This document shows, piece by piece, positions 35,843-44,482 of a stretch of DNA of 64,000 nucleotides. This DNA comes from Streptomyces pactum. Its GTDB lineage: Bacteria; Actinomycetota; Actinomycetes; Streptomycetales; Streptomycetaceae. Where the stretch lies: contig NZ_JACYXC010000002.1 in NCBI RefSeq assembly GCF_016031615.1, forward strand, positions 62,001 to 126,000, in the 5' to 3' direction. The notes beneath the pieces are model-generated. The model did no database searches. It was not told where the DNA came from and worked only from the letters and a program-made list of their open reading frames with translations. The translations under genes were made by a program, and so were the position numbers. How positions within the stretch are numbered: position 1 is the first letter of the stretch; each line of letters begins with the position of its first letter.

Positions 35843-36847
35843 TCAGCCCAGCGGCGCGCCCTGGTGGCCCGACTGCAGGGCGATACCGAGCGCCGCCGCG
35901 TACTGCGACAGCACCAGCTTGCCCACCGCGGGGTAGGCGCCCAGCGGCTCGGCGGCCGAGCAGCCCGCCTCCTCGGCGGCGGTGTCCGGCAGCCCCCCGG
36001 CCACCTCGGGGCCGATCAGGTAGGGGGCCAGCGCCAGGCGCGCGGAGCCGGCGGACCGCAGCTGCTCCGCGACCCGCACCACCTCGCCCGGCTCGTCCAG
36101 GGCGGCGGCCAGCACCGGCACCGCCAGTCGCGCGGAGAGCAGCATCCCGGTGATGCCGGCGGCCCGGGCGGCCTCCTGGCCGCCGGAGGTGGCCAGGATG
36201 ATGCCGTCGGCGGCGGTGGCCACGGTGAACAGCCGCGCGCGGTCGGCACGCGCCAGCCCCGCCTCGGAGAGGCGTACGTGCAGCGCCTCGGCGAGCAGCG
36301 GGTGGGGGCCCAGCACATCGGTGACCGCGGGGGCGCAGTCGCCGTCCGCGACGGCGTCACGTATCGCGGTCAGCAGCTGGGCGTCCGGGCCGGCCAGCAG
36401 CGGCACCACGACGGCCCCGGGGCCCTCCGCGGCGGCCCGGGCCCCGCTGTCGTCGAACGGGATCTCGGCCGGGTCCACGCCCTCGGCCTCCGCGATCGCC
36501 CGCAGCTCCTCGGCGGCGGCCTCCGCCGCCTGCTCGGCCCGCCGCACCCGGTCCTCGCGCTCCGCGCCGGCCTGCCGCAGTACGTCGGCCAGCCCGGGGA
36601 ACTCCGCGTCGGCACCCTCGGCCCAGCCGATCCGGGCATCGAGGCCGGGCAGCTCGGAGCGGGCGATGCTGAGGATCTCCTCCGCCAGTCCGCGCGAGGA
36701 CGCGTCGGGCGCCCCCGGGACGGCCAGCACCAGCGGGGGCGCGCCAACGGGCGCCGCCGCGGGCTCCGGCCGGCGGTGCCGTCCGGTCTGGCGGGGACGA
36801 GGCGTTCGTACAGGCAGGCCGGGTGCGGGCCCGGTGGGGGAGCTCAT
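35843..36847 (-). CDS. sirohydrochlorin chelatase/CbiX-like protein
   Basis: A 334-residue protein with two CbiX-like chelatase halves (from LVLAVPGAPDASSRG and from VTDVLGPHPLLAEAL). Class II chelatases insert cobalt or iron into sirohydrochlorin using His residues. Here the first half starts VPGAPD where HGSRD is common, so the catalytic His is not obvious. The second half keeps GPHPLL. The actual role may differ. The first 38 residues are a basic, Pro-rich tail. Confidence 0.75.
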   Translation of the reverse strand: MSSPTGPAPGLPVRTPRPRQTGRHRRPEPAAAPVGAPPLVLAVPGAPDASSRGLAEEILSIARSELPGLDARIGWAEGADAEFPGLADVLRQAGAEREDRVRRAEQAAEAAAEELRAIAEAEGVDPAEIPFDDSGARAAAEGPGAVVVPLLAGPDAQLLTAIRDAVADGDCAPAVTDVLGPHPLLAEALHVRLSEAGLARADRARLFTVATAADGIILATSGGQEAARAAGITGMLLSARLAVPVLAAALDEPGEVVRVAEQLRSAGSARLALAPYLIGPEVAGGLPDTAAEEAGCSAAEPLGAYPAVGKLVLSQYAAALGIALQSGHQGAPLG

Positions 36848-37081
36848 GGCGCCGCATGTTAGTCGTTCCCGCCGCCCGGCGAACGGGGAGGGGGCGGCTG
36901 GGAGTCGAACGTCCCGCTATGCCGGATTGTGTGCACCGGCAACCAACGGAACCGCATCCTCCGGTCTCGCCGCCGGCCCCGGCCCCCAGAAGGCTGACCT
37001 GCGGGGGAGCCGCCGGCGTGGACCGTCGCCGGCCGGCGGCGCCGGAGCGCGGAACCGGCCCCCGGCGGCGCCCCGGCGGAC

Positions 37082-37137
37082 GCGACCGGCGACCGGCGAC
37101 CAGCGACCAGCGACCGGTGACCGGCGACCGCTGACCG
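37082..37137. repeat. heptamer tandem repeat GCGACCG, eight copies
   Basis: Eight adjacent 7-base units; four are exactly GCGACCG and the others differ at one or two positions. A hairpin follows immediately. Confidence 0.85.
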
Positions 37138-37188
37138 GCGGGCGGCACCGGTACGGGGCGCGCGGTGGCCCGTACCGGTGCCGCCCGC
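37138..37188. terminator. long hairpin, possible terminator
   Basis: Perfect 20-bp arms (37138-37157 and 37169-37188) flank an 11-base loop. It lies about 460 bases downstream of the minus-strand kinase gene and upstream of the CbiX-like gene. A terminator role is plausible. Confidence 0.5.
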
Positions 37189-37322
37189 ACCGCCCGGGGC
37201 GGGTGACGGCCCGTCGGCACACGCCGGGCATTCGCAGGGCAGCCGCCGGCGCGGTCGCCCGGCAGTCGCTCGGTCGGCCGTCCGGCGAGGTTGCGGCCGG
37301 GGCGGCAGAGCGGGGTCCGGCG

Positions 37323-37505
37323 CCGTGCCCTCCGCATCGCGCCGCCGCCGTGTGTGCCCGGTCCGCAGGACGGAGCCCTGCGCCATGCCGACGCTCGGCT
37401 CCCGGGCGATGCGGGTCGTCCGTCCGCGGGACGGATCCCCGTGTCATGCCGACGTCCGGCTCCCGGGCGATGTGGGTCCTCGTGTCCGCGGGGGCGGGGG
37501 CCGGT
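37323..37505. repeat. degenerate 61-bp tandem repeat, about three copies
   Basis: Copies begin near 37323, 37384 and 37445. The last two share ATGCCGACG, CGGCTCCCGGGCGATG and GTCCGCGGG in register. The first is more diverged. Confidence 0.6.
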
Positions 37506-37651
37506 GGCCCGGCCGTGATCCGGGGCCGGCAGTGCCGCGGTCCGGAGCGCTCACGAGGCGCGGGGCGGTGCCGCGGTCCGGAGCGTGTGCGAGGGCGCGG
37601 TCCGGAGCGCCCACGAGGGGCGCGGGGCGGGGCGCGGAAGGCCGCCGGCGC

Positions 37652-38737
37652 TCAGAGGATGTGCAGCAGGGCCGGGTCCGGGGGCAGCCGCAGGGTGCCG
37701 GTGGCGAGCGCGGCGGCGATGCCCACCGCCCCGGCCAGCGGATCGCCCGCCGCCGCCCGCGGTTCGGCGTGCGGCAGCCGGGTGGCCAGCTCGTCGCGGA
37801 CCGGGGCGAGCAGCACCTCGCCCATCCGGAACAGCCCACCGGTGAGCGCCACCGCACAGCCGGGCCCGGGGGTGTCCGCCGGGGAACCGTCCGCACCGGG
37901 CGCGGCCGCCGGCGCGGGCGGACAGACCGCCTCCGCCGCCTCGGCGATGTGCCGGGCCGCGTCCCGCAGCACCGCCACCGCGACCGGGTCGCCGTCCTCC
38001 GCGCACCGGCCGACCTCGGGGGCGAAGGACGCCAGCACCGCCGGCCGGTCCGGGCGAGGATAGAGCACGCCGGGCAGTTCACCGGCCGGGCCGAACATCT
38101 TCTCGGCGCACGCCAGCAGGGCCGGTGACCCGCCGCGCCGCCCGTCGTGGGCCCGCATCGCCGCCTCCAGCCCGGCGCGCCCGATCCAGGCCCCGCTGCC
38201 GCAGTCGCCCAGCAGATGGCCCCAGCCGTCGGCCCGCCGCCAGCCGCCTCCGGGGGCGGTGCCCAGGGCGATCAGGCCGGTGCCCGCGGCGACGACGGCG
38301 CCGGGCCGCTGTCCCAGCGCACCGGCGTACGCGGTGACGCCGTCGGCGGCCAGCGCGAGCCGGCGCACGCCGAACGCGTCGGCCAGCGCCTTCGGCAGGG
38401 TGGCGCGCAGATCGTCGCCGAGGGTCGCCATGCCGGCCGCGCCCACACAGGCCGCGGCGAGGGAGCCGGCCCCGGCCTGCCGCAGCAGGTCGCCGGCGGC
38501 CGGCACCACCCGGGCCAGCAGGTCCGCGGCGTCGATCCCCCGTGCGCCGACGACGACCGGCTCGGCCGAGGACCACACCAGGGGCTCGCCGGGCGCGTCG
38601 GCGCGGGCGACGGCGATCCGTAGCCCGGAGCCGCCGGAATCGACACCCAGGACGTGACCGGAGCGGGACACCGGCGCACCCCGGCCGGCCGTGCCGCCCG
38701 TCGTCCGGCCCGGAACAGGGCTGTCCATGGAGGTCAC
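37652..38737 (-). CDS. BadF/BadG-type ATPase, N-acetylglucosamine kinase-like
   Basis: A 361-residue ASKHA-fold kinase. The phosphate-1 motif is VLGVDSGGSGLRIAVA. The adenosine region is AGTGLIALGTAPGGGWRRADGWG, with LLGDCGSGAWIGRAGL as the family signature, and AVALTGGLFRMG marks the second phosphate region. Relatives phosphorylate N-acetylglucosamine, a link to chitin or cell-wall recycling in Streptomyces. GTG 38737 or ATG 38728 can be the start. It follows the scramblase-like gene by four bases, so they form an operon. Confidence 0.85.
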   Translation of the reverse strand: MTSMDSPVPGRTTGGTAGRGAPVSRSGHVLGVDSGGSGLRIAVARADAPGEPLVWSSAEPVVVGARGIDAADLLARVVPAAGDLLRQAGAGSLAAACVGAAGMATLGDDLRATLPKALADAFGVRRLALAADGVTAYAGALGQRPGAVVAAGTGLIALGTAPGGGWRRADGWGHLLGDCGSGAWIGRAGLEAAMRAHDGRRGGSPALLACAEKMFGPAGELPGVLYPRPDRPAVLASFAPEVGRCAEDGDPVAVAVLRDAARHIAEAAEAVCPPAPAAAPGADGSPADTPGPGCAVALTGGLFRMGEVLLAPVRDELATRLPHAEPRAAAGDPLAGAVGIAAALATGTLRLPPDPALLHIL

Positions 38738-38741
38738 GGGA

Positions 38742-39551
38742 TTAGCCGAACCCGCGGGCGTCCTGCTTCAGGGCGGTGTCCACGGTGAGCGCGGTCGCCA
38801 CCACCAGGCTGAGCAGCGGGTCGGGCAGCTGCCGGTGGATCTGGAGCACGTAGTTGTCGGCCGTGGTGAACATGGTCTTCGCCAGGCCCTCCCACGTCTT
38901 GGTGATCCGGGCGATCTCGGTGTCGGTGTGGTCCACGATGGAGAAGTTCCAGGCGCGCCAGTTCTCCGCCTTGATGGCGCCCACCCGCTGCCCGTTGGCC
39001 TCGATCGAGAAGTTGATCTTGCCGATGGCGTTCTGCTGGACGATCTCGCCCACCAGCTGCCCGTTCGGGCGTTCCACGATCACCCGGGACTTCACGAACT
39101 TGCGGGGGCGGGTGAGGACCAGGTGCGGCTGGCCCTGCGCGTCCCGGATCTCCAGCCGGTGGGTCATGAACTGGTCGAGGCTGGAGACGAAGCGGGCGAC
39201 CTTCTTCAGCGTGGACTGGCCGACCTGGACCACCGAGCCGAGCGTGCGGCCCTGCTGGTCGAACACTCCGTACTCATTGGTGAGCTCGATGAGCTTGGCC
39301 TTCTGGTTCACGACCAGCACCGGCTCGGTGAAGAGCGTGCCCCCGCCGGCCCCGGGCTGCACCACGCCCGCCTGCTGCTGCACCTGGCGCTGTATCTTCG
39401 CCGGGTCCGCGACCGGCTGCTGCGGTGCCTGGCCGGGCCGGCCGGGGTGGGTGTGCTCGGTCCACCGCGTACCGTCCCACCAGCGCAGCAGGTCGGGGGT
39501 GCCCTGCGGGTCGGCGTACCAACCCGCAGGAGTGTTCGGATGTGTGGTCAT
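38742..39551 (-). CDS. DUF2510 / phospholipid scramblase-like (LURP-one) protein
   Basis: A 269-residue protein. The N-terminal DUF2510 motif is AGWYADPQGTPDLLRWWDGTRWTEH. A Gln-rich linker follows, then a LURP-one/scramblase-like beta-barrel (about 80-255: LIELTNEYGVFDQQGRTLGS and INFSIEANGQRVGAI), ending in a hydrophobic helix at LLSLVVATALTVDTAL. It is probably a membrane-associated protein of unknown function. It is the first gene of a two-gene operon with the kinase. Confidence 0.88.
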   Translation of the reverse strand: MTTHPNTPAGWYADPQGTPDLLRWWDGTRWTEHTHPGRPGQAPQQPVADPAKIQRQVQQQAGVVQPGAGGGTLFTEPVLVVNQKAKLIELTNEYGVFDQQGRTLGSVVQVGQSTLKKVARFVSSLDQFMTHRLEIRDAQGQPHLVLTRPRKFVKSRVIVERPNGQLVGEIVQQNAIGKINFSIEANGQRVGAIKAENWRAWNFSIVDHTDTEIARITKTWEGLAKTMFTTADNYVLQIHRQLPDPLLSLVVATALTVDTALKQDARGFG

Positions 39552-39599
39552 GACGGGCAGGGTACCGCCCGGCCGCCGGATCGCCCCTCAAGGGACGGT

Positions 39600-40280
39600 T
39601 CAGGGCAGCCGCCACTCCACCGGCGCCGCACCCTGCCGTACCAGCAGGTCGTTGGCCCGGCTGAACGGCCGGGAGCCGAAGAAGCCGCGGTCGGCCGACA
39701 TCGGGGACGGGTGGGCGGACTCCACGCTCGGCACGTCACCGAGCAGCGGGCGGAGGTTGCGGGCGTCCCGCCCCCACAGGATCGCCACCAGCGGCCGGCC
39801 GCGCGCCACCAGCGCCCGGATGGCCTGCTCGGTGACCTCCTCCCAGCCCTTGCCCCGGTGCGCCGCGGGCCGGCGCGGCGCGGTGGTGAGCGCCCGGTTC
39901 AGCAGCAGCACGCCCTGGCGGGTCCACGGGGTGAGGTCGCCGTTGGACGGCCGCGGGTGCCCCAGGTCGGCGTGGAGTTCGCGGTAGATGTTCTCCAGGC
40001 TGCCGGGGAGCGGGTGGACGTCCGGGGCGACCGAGAAGCTCAGCCCCACGGCGTGCCCGGGGGTCGGATAGGGGTCCTGGCCGACGATGAGCACCCGCAC
40101 GTCGTCGAACGGCTGCTGGAAGGCGCGCAGGACGTGCGGGCCGGCCGGCAGATAGGTCCGGCCCGCGGCGATCTCGGCGCGCAGGAAGTCGCCCATCGCG
40201 GCGATGCGGTGGGCCACCGGCTCCAGTGCCTTGGCCCAGCCCGGTTCTACGATTTCGTTCAACGGTCGTCGCGCAGCCAC
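39600..40280 (-). CDS. ung: uracil-DNA glycosylase family 1
   Basis: A 226-residue UNG that removes uracil from DNA in base-excision repair. The water-activating loop is VGQDPYPTPGHAVGLSFS with the catalytic Asp. The uracil pocket is VLLLNRALT with Asn, and the minor-groove loop is ESAHPSPMSADRGF with the catalytic His. The length equals bacterial UNG. The start is GTG 40280, with a poor ribosome site. Confidence 0.97.
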   Translation of the reverse strand: MAARRPLNEIVEPGWAKALEPVAHRIAAMGDFLRAEIAAGRTYLPAGPHVLRAFQQPFDDVRVLIVGQDPYPTPGHAVGLSFSVAPDVHPLPGSLENIYRELHADLGHPRPSNGDLTPWTRQGVLLLNRALTTAPRRPAAHRGKGWEEVTEQAIRALVARGRPLVAILWGRDARNLRPLLGDVPSVESAHPSPMSADRGFFGSRPFSRANDLLVRQGAAPVEWRLP

Positions 40281-40591
40281 GATCCGTCACTCTATCGGCT
40301 CAGCGGGTGAGCCCTCGCCCGGCCACCGTCCGCCGGCCGCACCGCGACGCCGGAACGCCGCATCCCCCGCCCGGACCCGCCGCGCCATGGGGCCGCCGGC
40401 GGCCCGGCCCCGCCCCGCCGTCCCGGTCCCGGTGCCGGGTGTCAGGTGCCGGGGGAGGGGAGCGGAAGCGGTCCGGACACCGCCGGCAGCCACTTGTACG
40501 AGTGGTGTCGTAATTCGATGAGCGTCGTAGTACGGTAACCACCGGACCAAGCGTGGCCGAGTCCCGCACCGGGCGAACAAGGAGTCCTTAC
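40281..40591. other. divergent promoter region of ung and the OYE gene
   Basis: The left 200 bases show no feature. The right part carries the putative ArsR operator listed separately. Confidence 0.4.
40505..40529. promoter_or_regulatory. putative ArsR operator upstream of the OYE gene
   Basis: GTGTCGTAATTCGATGAGCG plus TCGTA closely matches 43069-43093, upstream of the ArsR gene. The shared words are GTGTCG, CGATGA and TCGTA in the same register, about 19 of 25 identical. It lies 63 bases before the OYE start. Confidence 0.6.
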
Positions 40592-41683
40592 GTGAGCGCG
40601 CTCTTCGAACCGTGCACCCTCCGGTCGTTGACGATTCCCAACCGGGTCTGGATGGCGCCGATGTGCCAGTACTGCGCCGAGGTGACCGGGCCGGAGGCCG
40701 GTGTGCCGCACGACTGGCACTTCGCGCACTACGCCGCGCGCGCCACCGGAGGCACCGGCCTGATCCTGGTCGAGGCCACCGCCGTCTCCCCGGAGGGCCG
40801 GATCAGCATCGCGGACCTGGGCATCTGGAACGACCGGCAGGTGGCGGCGTTCCGCCGGATCACCCGTTTCCTCAAGGAACAGGGGACCGTACCCGGCATC
40901 CAGCTCGGGCACGCCGGGCGCAAGGCGTCCACCGGCCGGCCGTGGCAGGGCGGCGGACCCGTCGGCCCCGACGGGCACGGCTGGACCACGCTCGCCCCCA
41001 GCCCGGTGCCGTTCGACGAGGGGTACCCGGTGCCGGTCGCGCTGTCCACCGACCGGATCGCCGGCATCGTCGGCGAGTTCGCGGACGCCGCGCGCCGCGC
41101 GCTGGACGCCGGGTTCGAGGTGCTGGAGATCCACGGGGCGCACGGCTACCTCATCGGCGAGTTCCTCTCCCCGCACAGCAACAGGCGCACCGACGCCTAC
41201 GGCGGGTCCTTCGAGAACCGCACCCGCTTCGCCCTGGAGGTGGTGGACGCGGTGCGGGCGGTCTGGCCCCGCGAACTGCCGCTGTTCTTCCGGGTCTCGG
41301 CCACCGACTGGCTCACCGAGAACGGGGCGGGCGAGGGCTGGACCGCGGACGAGACGGTGCGGCTGGCCCGGCTGCTCAAGGAGCACGGCGTGGATCTGCT
41401 GGACGTCTCCACCGGCGGCAACGCGGCCCGGGTCAGCATTCCGACCGGACCCGGGTACCAGGTCCCGTTCGCGGCCCGGGTCAGGGCCGAGAGCGACCTG
41501 GCGGTGGCCGCCGTCGGACTCATCACCGAGCCCCGGCAGGCGGAGAAGATCCTGCTCAACGGCGAGGCCGACGCGGTCCTGCTCGGCCGGGAACTGCTGC
41601 GCGACCCCTCCTGGGCGCGCCGGGCCGCCCGGGAGCTCGGCGGTTCCGTCGCCGTTCCGCCGCAGTACCTCCGGTCCGTCTGA
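40592..41683 (+). CDS. NADH:flavin oxidoreductase, Old Yellow Enzyme (YqjM-like)
   Basis: A 363-residue FMN-dependent ene-reductase that reduces activated C=C bonds using NAD(P)H. The TIM barrel is complete. The N-terminal APMCQYCAE motif holds the redox-sensing Cys of the YqjM class. Substrate His and Asn lie in HGAHGYL and in the Tyr-containing HAGRKAS area. The phosphate site is the C-terminal GLITEPRQAEKIL-DAVLLGRELL. GTG 40592 has AAGGAG seven bases upstream. It shares an operator-like sequence with the ArsR gene 2.5 kb downstream. Confidence 0.94.
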   Translation: MSALFEPCTLRSLTIPNRVWMAPMCQYCAEVTGPEAGVPHDWHFAHYAARATGGTGLILVEATAVSPEGRISIADLGIWNDRQVAAFRRITRFLKEQGTVPGIQLGHAGRKASTGRPWQGGGPVGPDGHGWTTLAPSPVPFDEGYPVPVALSTDRIAGIVGEFADAARRALDAGFEVLEIHGAHGYLIGEFLSPHSNRRTDAYGGSFENRTRFALEVVDAVRAVWPRELPLFFRVSATDWLTENGAGEGWTADETVRLARLLKEHGVDLLDVSTGGNAARVSIPTGPGYQVPFAARVRAESDLAVAAVGLITEPRQAEKILLNGEADAVLLGRELLRDPSWARRAARELGGSVAVPPQYLRSV

Positions 41684-42002
41684 CGCCGGGCCGCCCGTCC
41701 GCCGTACGGCGGTGCCCGGTGCCGGTGCCCGCGCCCGGCGCGGCGCCCCGGGCCGCTGGGACCCGTGTCCGCGGCCGCGCCCCCAGGCCTCGCGGCAGAG
41801 CCACCGCGCCCCGGGGTCCGCGGCAGGGCCACCGCGCCCCGGGGCGCCCGCCCCACCCACCGCGGAATCCGAGCTTCCGTGCGCCCGCCCTTCACCTCCT
41901 CACCGGTGCGCCGGGACCGCCGGCGCGCCGGGCTGCTGTGCCATCGTGGCGACCCCGTGATCCACCGCCGCCCGTGGCGACGGCCCGTGAGAGGAGCTGA
42001 GG
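41684..42002. other. gene-free stretch
   Basis: Repeated CGCCCCGGGGYCCGC words only; no gene or clear terminator was found. Confidence 0.35.
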
Positions 42003-42785
42003 ATGGCCCCGCACCAGACCGGGGGGAGCCGGCAGCTGAGTGTCGAGGGGGAGGCGTACCGGCACGCCCTCGGCCGGTTCCTGGCCGGCACCGACGAGAA
42101 GGCGGTGACCCACACCTATCTCGACGGGGTGGTGCGGCGGCTCCCCGCCCGGCGGGTGCTGCTCGACGTCGGGCCGGCCGACGGCGGGACCACCCGGCAC
42201 CTCGCCCCGGCCTTCGAGCGCACCGTCTGCATCGAGCCCAGCGAGCCCATGCGGCGCGCGCTGCGTCGCAACTGCCCCGGTGCTCAGGTGCTTGCGGAGC
42301 CGGTGCTGGAGGCGGAACCGGGCGTCTCCGCCGATCTGGCCCTGCTCGGCCACGTCCTGTACTACGTGCCGCGCCCGCAGTGGCTGGCCACCGTGCTGCG
42401 CATCCTGGAGTGGGTCGAACCGGGCGGAAGCCTGCTGGTGCTGCTGCAGAACCCGGAGAACGCCTGCATGCGCATGGTGCGGGAGTTCACCGGCTCCCGT
42501 TTCGACCTGGCGGAGCTGGCCGACGAGCTGACCGCCGCCGGGTCCCCCGCGGTCGGCCCGGTGACGCTGGAGACCCTCCCGGCCCGCTACCACGGCACCG
42601 ATCTGCGCGAGACCGTCGAGGTCGCCGAGTTCCACCTCTGTGTACCGACCGAACCGCCCGGCGTCCCGCTCCCGGATCCGGACGAGGTGGAGCGGTACGT
42701 GCGGCGGCACTTCTCCGACCCGGCGGGCGGCTTCACGATGACCCACGACCAGGACGTGCTGCGCATCGACCGCCGCGCCGGGTGA
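42003..42785 (+). CDS. class I SAM-dependent methyltransferase-like protein
   Basis: A 260-residue protein with a Rossmann methyltransferase core: motif I LLDVGPADGGTTRHL, motif II CIEPSEP, and motif IV DLALLGHVLYYVPRP. The C-terminal half (EVERYVRRHF) is typical of small-molecule methyltransferases. GAGAGGAGCTGAGG precedes the ATG. The substrate is unknown. It lies between the OYE gene and its presumed ArsR regulator on the same strand, so they may be one functional group. Confidence 0.85.
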   Translation: MAPHQTGGSRQLSVEGEAYRHALGRFLAGTDEKAVTHTYLDGVVRRLPARRVLLDVGPADGGTTRHLAPAFERTVCIEPSEPMRRALRRNCPGAQVLAEPVLEAEPGVSADLALLGHVLYYVPRPQWLATVLRILEWVEPGGSLLVLLQNPENACMRMVREFTGSRFDLAELADELTAAGSPAVGPVTLETLPARYHGTDLRETVEVAEFHLCVPTEPPGVPLPDPDEVERYVRRHFSDPAGGFTMTHDQDVLRIDRRAG

Positions 42786-43068
42786 CGCGGCCCGCCCCTC
42801 GCCGCGGGGCGGCCCCTCGCACCCGGGCAGCCGCCTCGCCGCCAGGACGGGTCCCCGCCGCCCGGACGGTCACCGCGCCCCCGGGCGGAGCCGGCCCCGT
42901 ACGGCGGGCCGGGTCCGCAGTACGGGGCGGGCCACGGCACCGGCGGGGGAGCGGGCCCGGTGGGCCGTTGTCCCGCCGGCGGCCTCCCGCCCCCGCGCGT
43001 ACCGCCGCACCGACACCGAACGGCGACGGCACCGGACCGGAGCCGCCGGGCCGGCACCACCCGGCGGT

Positions 43069-43093
43069 GTGTCGAAGTACGATGACTCTCGTA
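43069..43093. promoter_or_regulatory. putative ArsR operator upstream of the ArsR gene
   Basis: This matches 40505-40529. It includes an inverted TACGAT...CTCGTACGA element and ends 33 bases before the ArsR start, as expected for autoregulation. The rest of 42786-43068 shows nothing else. Confidence 0.6.
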
Positions 43094-43125
43094 CGAGTGC
43101 CCGCAGCGATCAGCGAGGAGCGGCT

Positions 43126-43494
43126 GTGCCGACCCGGACCACGACCCCCGAGGCGACCCCGCAGGGCCGCCTGCTGGAACACCCCGACACCGCGGACATC
43201 CGCCTGGAGGCGGTGCTGCACGCGCTCTCCGATCCGATGCGGCTCAAGGTGGTGCGCACCCTGGCCGAGGAACCGGGGGAGCTGTCCTGTTCGGTCTTCG
43301 ACCTGCCGGTCAGCAAGTCCACCAGCACCCACCACTTCCGGGTGCTGCGGGAGAGCGGGGTGATCAACCAGGTGTACCGGGGCACCGCGAAGATGAACGC
43401 CCTGCGCCGCGCGGACCTGGACACCCTCTTCCCCGGACTGCTCGACAGCGTGCTGCGGGCCGCCGCCCGGCAGGCCGGACGGCTCGGCGGCTGA
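43126..43494 (+). CDS. ArsR family transcriptional regulator
   Basis: A 122-residue winged-helix repressor (AVLHALSDPMRLKVVRTLAE, then the recognition helix SKSTSTHHFRVLRESGVINQ). No metal-binding CxC motif of classical ArsR is present; one Cys sits in SCSVFDL. It may sense redox or organic compounds instead. GTG 43126 has GAGGAG five bases upstream. Shared operators suggest it represses itself and the OYE gene. Confidence 0.9.
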   Translation: MPTRTTTPEATPQGRLLEHPDTADIRLEAVLHALSDPMRLKVVRTLAEEPGELSCSVFDLPVSKSTSTHHFRVLRESGVINQVYRGTAKMNALRRADLDTLFPGLLDSVLRAAARQAGRLGG

Positions 43495-43617
43495 TCCGGC
43501 CCGCGCCGGGTGCACCCGGCGCCGGACGCACCCGGCGCGGGCGGGTCCGGCACCGGCGGACGCCGCCCCGGCCGGCCGCCCGCCACACGGCGGTCCCCCC
43601 GGGGCCGGCGCCGGTGG

Positions 43618-44286
43618 TCACCGGAGTTCCCGCATCCGGCGGATCTCGATGCTCTGCTGCGAGATGACGTCGCCGGCCATCTCCTCCACCAGGACGTTGT
43701 TGCCCGACTTCAGCACATCGGTGGCCATGGTGACCGCCCCCTGGTGGTGGGTGATCATCAGGTCCAGGAAGAGCTGGTCGAACGCCTCGCCCCGTGCCGC
43801 CCGCAGCTCGTCCAGCTGTTCGGCACTGGCCATCCCGGGCATCGACGCGTGGTCCCGGTGCCCGTCGTGACCGCCCTTGTCGTGGTCGGCGTGGTTGGTG
43901 AGCCAGCCCTCCATGGCGGTGATCTCCGGACCCTGGCCGGCGGCGATGCGCTCGGCGAGCTTCTTCACCTGCCCGGACTTCGCCCGGTCGGGGGCGAGCT
44001 GGGTCATCACCAGGGCCTGCCGGTGGTGCTCGATCATCATCCGGACGTAGCCGAAGTCGGCCGAGTTGGGGGTGTCGTCGTCACCCGCCCGGGCGGCCTC
44101 CCCGGCGGACAGGGTCTTCGCCGGCTCGCCGGGAAGACCGGGGGCGATCACGGCGGGGGAGCCGTCGCGGCCCTCCGGCTCCCCGTCGCCGCCCGACTCA
44201 CAGCCGGTCAGGGCGAGCGCCGCCAGCACCAGCGCCGCGGCCGGCGCGGATACGCCCCGGCGTGCCGTCGTCCGACGGTTGAACAC
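43618..44286 (-). CDS. DUF305 lipoprotein
   Basis: A 222-residue exported lipoprotein. The signal peptide ends in the lipobox LALTGC (Cys about 29). A DUF305 ferritin-like helical domain follows with its repeated His motifs DFGYVRMMIEHHRQALVMTQ and QLFLDLMITHHQGAVTM, plus a His/Asp-rich loop NHADHDKGGHDGHRDH. Metal binding, probably copper or iron, is likely from the His content. GGAGGTCGCA precedes GTG 44286. It is divergent from the LVIVD protein; the two occur together in other Streptomyces. Confidence 0.9.
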   Translation of the reverse strand: MFNRRTTARRGVSAPAAALVLAALALTGCESGGDGEPEGRDGSPAVIAPGLPGEPAKTLSAGEAARAGDDDTPNSADFGYVRMMIEHHRQALVMTQLAPDRAKSGQVKKLAERIAAGQGPEITAMEGWLTNHADHDKGGHDGHRDHASMPGMASAEQLDELRAARGEAFDQLFLDLMITHHQGAVTMATDVLKSGNNVLVEEMAGDVISQQSIEIRRMRELR

Positions 44287-44404
44287 TGCGACCTCCAGCC
44301 ACAACAGGGAGGGATCCGGCAAGCGGGTCCATGACAGTGACCGTACTAGCACGTCCCTGGCTGATCGTGATCAGAAAAGTTCATTACGTGTGTGTTGCCA
44401 TCTG

Positions 44405-44432
44405 TTGTTGTGTACATGTGTGGCGCGATACT
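44405..44432 (+). promoter_or_regulatory. candidate promoter of the LVIVD gene
   Basis: TTGTTG (44405-44410) and GATACT (44427-44432) are separated by 16 bases in an AT-rich patch, about 50 bases before the start codon. Confidence 0.45.
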
Positions 44433-44482
44433 GCCGAGGGCCGTGAACGGTTCAACTCCGAATGACCTTGAGGGAGTACGCA

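Larger units (their letters stand above)
36848..37651. other. repeat-rich gene-free stretch
   Basis: About 800 bases without a credible gene. It holds eight heptamers, a long hairpin, a 61-bp degenerate tandem repeat and a triple 13-mer GCGGTCCGGAGCG (37537, 37573 and 37597). Confidence 0.6.

Noticed and set aside
36917..38128. Open frames on both strands across the repeat region
   Set aside because: Composition follows the DNA repeats rather than protein signal, and no start has a ribosome site.
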